Shown here in pieces: positions 14,033 to 20,477 of a stretch of DNA of 32,450 bases (positions are counted from its first letter, which is position 1; every line of letters begins with the position of its first letter). This stretch comes from a virus. The stretch is from IMG/VR virus record IMGVR_UViG_3300025141_000440, positions 1 through 32,450 of that record. One strand, 5' to 3'. The notes beneath the pieces are model-generated. The model was not told where the DNA came from. It did no database searches and saw nothing but the letters and a program-made list of their open reading frames with translations. Made by a program: the position numbers and the translations under genes.

Positions 14033-14980
14033 ATGGCACGCAAGGATAGGCGAACACAATTACAAATCCAGAACACCAAGGGGCACGAATACGATTATAT
14101 TGGCGATAAAGGCGTTGAGGACAAACTTCATGAAGTTCAGTTTGCTCCTTCGTCCTTAGAAACCATTGATGGCGCCATGATGAACTTTATTAACGAGGAA
14201 TTGAATTTATCCATCACAACGAATGATGGTTTTGAAAAGGTTCCTGTGTTGTGGGTTACTTCGGAGCGAGCATATCAGATTAAACATAACAAAGAACTTC
14301 GGGACACCGAGCAGACCTTAATTTTGCCTCTAATTGCTGTAAATCGCGCTAATGTTACAAAGGATCCCAACTTTAAGGGCACCATATTTGCGAACTTATA
14401 CCCCCAACCCGGTGCACAGGGCGGAACTATTCAAATAGCTCGCCGAATCAATCCTAAAAAAACAGCAGAATTTCAAAATGCGTACTCCAAGCGCAAGTAT
14501 GGCGCCAATAAAGATGTAGATTCGAAAAACCTTAATACAAACAAGCGCAACATGTCGACCCAGCGGGTGGTGTACGAGACAATGACCATTCCCATCCCTA
14601 CATGGGTAAAGGTAAACTATGAGGTTATCTTACGGACCGAGTACCAGCAGCACTTGAATGAGCTGGTGCGGCCCTTTATCACCGTCCCCGGCAATTCGCG
14701 CACTCCGCGCCGCATCACGCAGGATGGTCATTACTATGAGGTGTTTATCGACGGCGGCTTTACGAACGAGTCCAATCAGGCCGCCCTCGGAATGGAGCAG
14801 CGGAACTATGAGACCACTATCTCTATTGAGGTGCTGGGGTATCTGGTCGGAGAGGGCGAGAACCAAGAATCACCCACCATTGCTATCCGCGAAAACGCCG
14901 TGGAAGTTAAACTGGGGCGAGAGAAAACCATCTTTGGGGAAATACCCGAGAATATTAAGGATGGATTTTATAGAGAATAG
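14033..14980 (+). CDS. 15: Tail terminator / sheath stabiliser (T4 gp15-like)
   Basis: In T4, gp15 forms the ring that caps the finished tube and sheath and joins the tail to the head. This 315-aa protein shares the order of landmarks with gp15: VPVLWVTSERAYQIKHNKE near the start, LPLIAVNRANVTKDPNF, then VNYEVILRTEYQQHLNELVRP, which corresponds to the IYELSIFTRYEDDM-type strand and helix of gp15. A final YETTISIEVLGYLVG strand precedes a charged C-terminus. It starts 10 nt after the neck gene stop and lies just before the sheath gene, the same neighbour as in T4. The start has GGGGAT only, a modest ribosome site, so coupling to the upstream gene is likely. Confidence 0.65.
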   Translation: MARKDRRTQLQIQNTKGHEYDYIGDKGVEDKLHEVQFAPSSLETIDGAMMNFINEELNLSITTNDGFEKVPVLWVTSERAYQIKHNKELRDTEQTLILPLIAVNRANVTKDPNFKGTIFANLYPQPGAQGGTIQIARRINPKKTAEFQNAYSKRKYGANKDVDSKNLNTNKRNMSTQRVVYETMTIPIPTWVKVNYEVILRTEYQQHLNELVRPFITVPGNSRTPRRITQDGHYYEVFIDGGFTNESNQAALGMEQRNYETTISIEVLGYLVGEGENQESPTIAIRENAVEVKLGREKTIFGEIPENIKDGFYRE

Positions 14981-15001
14981 TACGATTGAGAGTGAATAAT
15001 A

Positions 15002-15008
15002 CTATTTA
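15002..15008 (+). promoter_or_regulatory. CTATTTA motif before the tail sheath gene
   Basis: CTATTTA in the 64-nt gap before the sheath gene, 43 nt upstream of its ATG. It is one of five copies and a candidate late promoter element. Confidence 0.4.
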
Positions 15009-15044
15009 CTTAGAAGATTCTGTAATCTAGGGAGAACCAAACGA

Positions 15045-18000
15045 ATGTCAGTGAAAAATTTCAGATTTGTATCGCCGGGAGTGTTCGTCAACGAGATTGA
15101 CAACTCCCACCTTCCAGCATCACCTGTTGGAATCGGACCAGTTGTGATTGGCCGAGCAGAAAAGGGCCCTGCATTGCGCCCTGTTACCGTTAATTCGTTT
15201 TCCGAGTTCGTTCAAAAGTTTGGTACTCCTAGCCCGGGCGAACCCGGTGATGACGTATGGCGCGCGGGCAACAATAAATCTGCCCCCACCTATGGTATGT
15301 ATGCTGCGCAGGCTTACTTGCGTAACAGCTCTCCTTTAACCTATATTCGCCTTCTTGGCACAGAAACAACCGCTGGTACCCTGAGTGCAGGCGGCCAAGC
15401 CGGTTGGAAGACTGACGATGCTTGGGGCATCTTTATTGCCGAGTCGGGTTCGGCTGATCTAGAGGTCACAGGCGCGCTCGCGGCTATCATCTATACCAAC
15501 GGTACCGCCCGCCCGGTTATCTCGGGATCATTAATGACAAATGGTGCAGCGATCGCTGCAACCGGCTCCATCACGTGTATCTCAGGAGCCGCGGCCCAAC
15601 AGGTCGGCTCAACCATAAAACTCGATCACTACACCTCAGGCCGCAGTTACACCTTTACATCGGTGAGTAGCTCCAATGATGTGGCTTCTGCCAATCAATA
15701 CGCTATTGGTGCACCTGACGATAGTACGCCCGGGACAAGTGCTACTTTTGCCACCAATCTCGCCGCCGTTATTAATGCCAGTGCATCTGCAGATTTCGCT
15801 GCATCAGTTATTGGAACGACTATGGTTCAGATTCAAGGAGCCACCGGTTCAGCCGAACTGACCGGGGAGTATGCTGTCACTGGTACGCTGTCCGCCACCG
15901 TCCGCACCGCAACAACTCTTGGTGCTGTATTTACCTGGGATATGGGATCGACCATGAACCCCAACCCGCCTGGTACCGATTCGGGCGCCAGCGCCACGCA
16001 GAATGGACGCCTCACCGGTGGTTCTGCAGCCACCGGAATTGCGGTGTCTTCGTTAAATGTTACCGGCACAAACTATGTTGTAGCCGACGATGGAACCCGT
16101 AACCAGTTCAGGCTTATAATCCAGAACTATAAGGGTACGGATTCTCTCACAACTACCTTTAACCTTGATGAGAATAGTCCTCGGTATCTGCGAAAGGTCC
16201 TGAATACTAACCCCCAACAGTCAAATAGTGGGATTGTGGAAGATGAATTAAATTACTTCCTCGGGGAGACCTTCGATCGCCACGTTAGTTCCAATATTAA
16301 CGCCACTAGCGACCAGACCCGAACGATGGCAACCATTTTGAAACTCTACAAGAGTACTTCGACTGTTGCTTCGGCCAGCGTTTACCAGGACGGCGTCCAA
16401 AATGCCCAAACTCCTTGGGTTACGAGCGGTGAGCTGGGATCTGGCATTTCTAATCTCTTTAAGTTCCACGCTTTGGATCAGCAGGGAGATTGGACCAACA
16501 AGAACCTGAAGGTTTCGATTTCTGACATTAAGGTATCGACTAATGATGCGACCGATTACGGTACGTTCTCAGTTGTGATTCGACACCTCAGCGATTCGGA
16601 TAATGTGGTTCGTATTGTGGAGCAGTTCGACAACTGCGACCTTAACCCTAATTCCCTTAACTATATTGCTCGTAAGATTGGTGATCGCTACCGCGATTGG
16701 GACGAAGACGAGCGCCGCTACATCCAGAAGGGCGATTGGCCCAACAATTCTGACTTTGTGCGCGTCCAAGTTTCTTCGGACATTGACGCTGGTATTGCAA
16801 ACGCAAGTTTCCTTCCTTTCGGTTGGCGAGGAATCGTCAAATATACCGATGAGGCAAATCTCCAAGGCGCCGAAGCAGGCAATTGGGTGACAGGATCGTT
16901 GCCTGATGTTTCTAGCACACAAATTGCTCGTGGTCCGGGCGACATTCTGGTTATGAGTGCCTCCAACGGTGTTCCGATTAATGCGGTCAACGGCACCTTG
17001 CTTTACCCGGCACCCGAATTTCGCGTGAACGCGTCGGATGGCAACCTGAGCAACGTTACAGACGCCTACTTCGGACTTCAGACCACCAAGACAGCCGGCG
17101 GAAGCGTCTTCGCCCCGTCGACCATTGATACCCTCCGCCCGCGCGGCGGCGCCGTTGGCAATATGTTCTCTCTCTTTCAGGGAAGCAGTACATCTTCCGG
17201 CCTTGAGGCCTCGATGGCCTTCAGTCTAGACGACTTGTCGGGTTCCGCTGCGGCCACTACTTCGTGGCAGAGCGGCTCTTTCGCCGGCGGAACATCTTGG
17301 ACAGCCACTAACGGCTACCTTACTGGTGTTCTTGATCAAGGCTTCGATCGCTTTACGGTCCCCCTCTTTGGTGGATTTGATGGTGTCGATGTTACAGAGA
17401 TGGATGCGTTCGCTAACCGAAACATTCCAACCTCATCGCCGTCGGACCAGAACAGTTATGTATTCAACTCGATTCGTCGAACGATTGACGCTATTTCCGA
17501 TCCTGAGGTGGTTGAGATGAATCTCGCAGCTGTCCCTGGACTCACACAGGCAGGCTTGACTACAAACCTTATCAATGTGTGTGAAGATCGAGGCGACGCG
17601 TTGGCAGTCATCGACCTCCCCGACGCCGGCTATGTCCCGCGTCAGGAAGGCACTGCTGCCGCGCGCAAGAATACTGGCTCTAACCTGCGGCAGGTCATTT
17701 CAGCCCTCCGCTCACGCGGCCTTAATAGTTCGTACGGTTGTACTTTCTATCCATGGGTCCGTGGACGAGACTCCATTAATGGGGCCTTCGTGTGGTTACC
17801 TCCCTCTATCGCAGCCCTGGGTACTTTCTCAAGTTCCCAGCGTAAGACGCAGGTTTGGTTTGCACCCGCCGGCTTCAATCGCGGTGGACTCACAGAGGGT
17901 TCGGCTGGCATTCCCATCACCGATGTGGCTCACCAGTTGCGCCGCAAGGATCGGGATGACCTCTACTCGGCAAACATTAACCCCATTGCCAAGTTCCCCG

Positions 18001-18374
18001 CAGAAGGAATTGTAATCTTTGGTCAGAAGACCTTGCAGGTTACGCCTTCGGCACTGGATCGCATTAACGTGCGCCGCCTGATGATCTTCGTTAAGAAGCG
18101 CATCTCGCAGCTGGCAACCACGATTCTCTTTGATCCGAACGTTCCGACAACTTGGGCTCGATTCAAGTCCGTCGCCGTTCCCTTCCTTGAGGATGTCAGG
18201 ACAAACTTTGGTCTTTCCGACTTTAGGTTGGTCCTCGACGGGACAACCACAACACCAGACCTGATCGACAGAAATATTCTGTACGCCCGGATCTACTTGA
18301 AGCCCACTCGCGCCATTGAATTTATCGCGATTGATTTCAACATTACAAGAACGGGAGCATCGTTCGAGGATTAA
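15045..18374 (+). CDS. 18: Tail sheath protein (T4 gp18-like), unusually long
   Basis: Contractile sheath subunit that drives the tube through the host envelope. The N-terminus FRFVSPGVFVNEIDNSHLPA and the following IGPVVIGRAEKGPALRPV are classic sheath sequences. The C-terminus (RLMIFVKKRISQLATTILFDPN, then YLKPTRAIEFIAIDFNITR) holds the conserved strands that lock neighbouring subunits. At 1109 aa it is far longer than T4 gp18 (659 aa). The extra material includes Ser/Thr/Ala/Gly-rich beta sequence at about residues 145-330, probably surface-exposed domains on the sheath. The start ATG has GGGAG at 15031-15035. A hairpin follows the stop codon. A clear homologue despite the insertions. Confidence 0.92.
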   Translation: MSVKNFRFVSPGVFVNEIDNSHLPASPVGIGPVVIGRAEKGPALRPVTVNSFSEFVQKFGTPSPGEPGDDVWRAGNNKSAPTYGMYAAQAYLRNSSPLTYIRLLGTETTAGTLSAGGQAGWKTDDAWGIFIAESGSADLEVTGALAAIIYTNGTARPVISGSLMTNGAAIAATGSITCISGAAAQQVGSTIKLDHYTSGRSYTFTSVSSSNDVASANQYAIGAPDDSTPGTSATFATNLAAVINASASADFAASVIGTTMVQIQGATGSAELTGEYAVTGTLSATVRTATTLGAVFTWDMGSTMNPNPPGTDSGASATQNGRLTGGSAATGIAVSSLNVTGTNYVVADDGTRNQFRLIIQNYKGTDSLTTTFNLDENSPRYLRKVLNTNPQQSNSGIVEDELNYFLGETFDRHVSSNINATSDQTRTMATILKLYKSTSTVASASVYQDGVQNAQTPWVTSGELGSGISNLFKFHALDQQGDWTNKNLKVSISDIKVSTNDATDYGTFSVVIRHLSDSDNVVRIVEQFDNCDLNPNSLNYIARKIGDRYRDWDEDERRYIQKGDWPNNSDFVRVQVSSDIDAGIANASFLPFGWRGIVKYTDEANLQGAEAGNWVTGSLPDVSSTQIARGPGDILVMSASNGVPINAVNGTLLYPAPEFRVNASDGNLSNVTDAYFGLQTTKTAGGSVFAPSTIDTLRPRGGAVGNMFSLFQGSSTSSGLEASMAFSLDDLSGSAAATTSWQSGSFAGGTSWTATNGYLTGVLDQGFDRFTVPLFGGFDGVDVTEMDAFANRNIPTSSPSDQNSYVFNSIRRTIDAISDPEVVEMNLAAVPGLTQAGLTTNLINVCEDRGDALAVIDLPDAGYVPRQEGTAAARKNTGSNLRQVISALRSRGLNSSYGCTFYPWVRGRDSINGAFVWLPPSIAALGTFSSSQRKTQVWFAPAGFNRGGLTEGSAGIPITDVAHQLRRKDRDDLYSANINPIAKFPAEGIVIFGQKTLQVTPSALDRINVRRLMIFVKKRISQLATTILFDPNVPTTWARFKSVAVPFLEDVRTNFGLSDFRLVLDGTTTTPDLIDRNILYARIYLKPTRAIEFIAIDFNITRTGASFED

Positions 18375-18381
18375 TAATAAA

Positions 18382-18409
18382 AGTACGGGGGATACTTTAT
18401 CCCCCTACT
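18382..18409 (+). terminator. Hairpin after the sheath gene, probable terminator
   Basis: AGTA-C-GGGGGATA, loop CTT, TATCCCCC-TACT: 8 bp of perfect stem extended by 4 bp across a bulged C, 8 nt after the sheath stop codon. It is followed by ATTTAAATT rather than a clean U run, so termination may be partial, letting some transcript continue into the tube gene. Confidence 0.6.
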
Positions 18410-18414
18410 ATTTA
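18408..18414 (+). promoter_or_regulatory. CTATTTA motif before the tail tube gene
   Basis: CTATTTA overlaps the foot of the sheath hairpin and lies 30 nt before the tube ATG. It is one of five copies, again terminator then motif. Confidence 0.4.
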
Positions 18415-18437
18415 AATTAAACAGGAGCACTATACAA

Positions 18438-19022
18438 ATGGCATTTTGGACATCAGCAGCATCAGAACCTAAAAGGCAACATAGATTTATTTTGAGGCTG
18501 CCACAGCTTCAAAGTACTGAAGGGGGTGCTTACGCTGAGTATCTTTGCAAGTCAGTAACTAAGCCTTCGTATAGTATCTCCGAGACTCCTCACCAGTTCC
18601 TGGGAAACACATACTATTATCCTGGAACCGTTACGTGGAATACGGTCTCTGCCACTATTGTTAACTCCATCGACCCTGATGGCAACGCTCTTCTTTATGA
18701 GGCTCTGGTTAACTCTGGTTACCTCAAGCCCAATTTGCAGGCAGAGCGTGTGACAGAAGCCGGCGCAATTAGTTCTGGTATTTCCACAGTCAACAAGCGA
18801 ATGGCACTCGGTGCTCTGGGTTCCGTTAGCATTGAGGAACTGACTGGCGAAGGTCAGGTGGTCTCCATCTGGACACTTAAAAATCCCTTTATTACGGAAG
18901 CCAAATTTGGTGAACTTGACTATGCTGGTGATGAATTACTTAATTTAGAGGTGACTTTCCGGTATGATTGGGCTGAGTATGAGATTGGCGAAGGACTTGA
19001 ACTCGTCCGCGCTATTTCGTAA
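18438..19022 (+). CDS. 19: Tail tube protein (T4 gp19-like)
   Basis: Subunit of the inner tail tube through which DNA passes. The 194-aa protein has the tube-family pattern: RQHRFILRLPQL near the start, CKSVTKPSYSISETPHQFLG, then YYYPGTVTWNTVSATIVNSI, and a C-terminal LNLEVTFRYDWAEYE strand. It is slightly longer than T4 gp19 (163 aa). It follows the sheath gene as in T4 and has a good ribosome site, AGGAG at 18423-18427. The C-terminus ends a few residues past the last predicted strand, so there is no added surface domain. Confidence 0.88.
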   Translation: MAFWTSAASEPKRQHRFILRLPQLQSTEGGAYAEYLCKSVTKPSYSISETPHQFLGNTYYYPGTVTWNTVSATIVNSIDPDGNALLYEALVNSGYLKPNLQAERVTEAGAISSGISTVNKRMALGALGSVSIEELTGEGQVVSIWTLKNPFITEAKFGELDYAGDELLNLEVTFRYDWAEYEIGEGLELVRAIS

Positions 19023-19044
19023 AAGAAAAGAAAGCAGGTAATGA

Positions 19045-19908
19045 ATGGCTAGAAGAAATAACTCCGGGAGAACTGGTTCTCCTGACGCGCCCTTCGACAG
19101 CAATCCCCCAATTCCCGCAGCACTGCAAGAAGAAACAGATAGTTTATTTTCCTTTGTAACGCCCACGGAATTTGTGGATTTGCCCAGTAGAGGCGAACCC
19201 TATGAAGAGGGTCACCCCCTCCACAACACAAGTACAGTTGAAATCCGACATATGACGGCCAAAGAGGAAGATATTCTATCTTCTGAGTCGCTGCTAAAGA
19301 AAGGACTCGCTTTGGATAGACTCTTGCAGTCTGTTTTGGTGGATAAACGTATAAAAACTGATGACATGTTGGTGGGAGATAAGAATGCGGTACTAATTGC
19401 AACACGCATTACAGGCTTTGGCCCAATTTATGAATCTACAGTTACGTGTCCCAGTTGCTTTGCGTCTGCTGCACACCGTATCGATCTAGATGAAATTGAA
19501 ACCAAAGAGCCCTCCCTCCCTCCCCAGGTGACTCTCCGCGAAGATGGTTATTATGATATTTTTATTGAAAAATACAAATTAACAGTTACAGTGCGGCTCT
19601 TAAAGGGCGGCGACGAGAAGCGGGTAACGCAGCAGCGTGACAAACGCAAGAAAATGAAGCGCCCCGAGGCTAATGTTACCGATCAACTCGGCGCCATTAT
19701 CGTTGAGGTTGATGGTCATGACGACCACGAGACCCTTAAGCACTTCATCAGTGTCGTCCCGGCCACCATCTCACGACAGATTCGTACTGTTTATGATGGA
19801 ATCGTTCCCAACCTAGATTTAACGGTTGAGTATGAGTGCGAAACCTGCAGCTACGAAGGAAGAGTAGGTCTGCCAATGACGGCAGAGTTTTTTTGGCCTG
19901 GGTCCTGA
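19045..19908 (+). CDS. 26: Baseplate hub assembly protein (T4 gp26-like), zero-frame product
   Basis: A 287-aa protein of the T4 gp26 baseplate family. Landmarks are FVDLPSRGEPYEEGHPLHN, STVEIRHMTAKEEDILSS, LLKKGLALDRLLQSVLVDKR and GDKNAVLIATRITGFGP. Two CxxC pairs (Cys135/Cys138 and Cys265/Cys268) probably bind one zinc ion. It starts at ATG 19045 with a modest AGCAGG site. The zero frame ends only 4 residues after a run of seven T (19888-19894), and an open, conserved-looking frame continues past the stop in the +1 phase (see 19880-20086). By analogy with the G/GT tail chaperones of lambda, two products, 287 aa and about 346 aa, are likely. It lies between the tube and tape-measure genes, the usual place for tail chaperone-type genes. 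Confidence 0.75.
   Translation: MARRNNSGRTGSPDAPFDSNPPIPAALQEETDSLFSFVTPTEFVDLPSRGEPYEEGHPLHNTSTVEIRHMTAKEEDILSSESLLKKGLALDRLLQSVLVDKRIKTDDMLVGDKNAVLIATRITGFGPIYESTVTCPSCFASAAHRIDLDEIETKEPSLPPQVTLREDGYYDIFIEKYKLTVTVRLLKGGDEKRVTQQRDKRKKMKRPEANVTDQLGAIIVEVDGHDDHETLKHFISVVPATISRQIRTVYDGIVPNLDLTVEYECETCSYEGRVGLPMTAEFFWPGS
19869..19894 (+). promoter_or_regulatory. Hairpin plus seven-T slippery site at the end of the gp26-like gene
   Basis: TCTGCC (19869-19874), loop AATGAC, GGCAGA (19881-19886) is a perfect 6-bp stem, one base before TTTTTTT (19888-19894). In the zero frame the run reads TTT TTT TGG. Removing one T, or moving the ribosome +1 or -2, joins the gp26-like frame to the downstream open frame. 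The structure could act as a transcriptional slippage site, a ribosomal frameshift site, or a weak intragenic terminator. Confidence 0.55.
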
Positions 19909-20086
19909 ATATCAGCAAGGGGTGTATGAAGAACTCTTCGCCCTTAAACATCACGGCGGCTGGTCTTTCCTAGAGGCCTATAACCTACCCATTCAGTTGC
20001 GCCGCTGGTTCGTGGAGCGCCTCGTTAAAGAATTTGAGGCACAAAACAAGGCTATGGAAGACGCGAACGACACCTCTCGCACATAG
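19880..20086 (+). CDS. Frameshift-expressed extension in gp51 position
   Basis: In the +1 frame relative to the gp26-like gene, an open stretch begins after TGA 19877-19879 and runs to TAG 20084-20086. From 19895 it encodes 63 residues (GLGPEYQQGVYEELFALKHH, GGWSFLEAYNLPIQLRRWF, then a charged helix). The YNLP-x-x-LRRWF-x-x-RL pattern resembles small proteins that follow gp26 in marine T4-like phages, at the position of T4 gene 51. There is no ATG in frame. The only candidate is GTG at 19922, whose AAGGG abuts it too closely, and starting there would drop the well-formed FFGLGPEYQQ part. Expression as a C-terminal extension of the gp26-like protein through the seven-T tract is therefore most likely. 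A sequencing indel in the T run is the main alternative. Confidence 0.65.
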   Translation, partial: RQSFFGLGPEYQQGVYEELFALKHHGGWSFLEAYNLPIQLRRWFVERLVKEFEAQNKAMEDANDTSRT

Positions 20087-20111
20087 TAGGTGCCCCTTTT
20101 TGTTTAAATAA

Positions 20112-20118
20112 CTATTTA
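20112..20118 (+). promoter_or_regulatory. CTATTTA motif before the 20137 gene
   Basis: CTATTTA in the 50-nt gap before the 107-aa gene, 25 nt upstream of its ATG. It is the fifth copy of this intergenic motif. Confidence 0.4.
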
Positions 20119-20136
20119 CATCAGGAGTGTATCTCA

Positions 20137-20460
20137 ATGGACAATTCTCAAGAGCCAATAATTATTGATTTAACCGACAACTCGCTCAATGAGTATGTTT
20201 ATAGTCAATTTTCTAATAAAGTTAATATACTCCTACAGGGTCTTTATCAGGCCGGCATAGATATCCCCCTCTCAATACGGGGCACCCAAGATCAGGTGGA
20301 TGCTTTTTTTAATTCTCTAAAAGGAGAGAAAAGATACATGGATAGCTATATGAAGAATGGTCTCAATAATTCAAAAACCATGATTGAGAAACGCTCTCTT
20401 GAAAAAGCCGTGAGTCGCTTTGAAACGGAAACTGGCTTACGCTGGCCGTTCAAAAACTAG
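20137..20460 (+). CDS. Small tail-region protein, unknown function
   Basis: A 107-aa protein that I do not recognise. The first 15 residues are acidic (QEPIIIDLTDNSLNEYV). The middle is probably helical with hydrophobic spacing (KVNILLQGLYQAGIDIPLSI), and the C-terminal half is a charged helix ending in TGLRWPFKN. There is no membrane segment or signal peptide. A clear AGGAG site is at 20123-20127 and a CTATTTA motif is upstream. The gene ends 17 nt before the tape-measure gene, so a part in tail assembly is probable from position alone. Confidence 0.7.
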   Translation: MDNSQEPIIIDLTDNSLNEYVYSQFSNKVNILLQGLYQAGIDIPLSIRGTQDQVDAFFNSLKGEKRYMDSYMKNGLNNSKTMIEKRSLEKAVSRFETETGLRWPFKN

Positions 20461-20477
20461 GGAACTAAAGGCATCAA

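Noticed and set aside
20071-20100. CACCT...AGGTG hairpin followed by CCCCTTTTT
   Set aside because: Only five pairs around a 12-nt loop, with four C between stem and T run; too weak to call a terminator.
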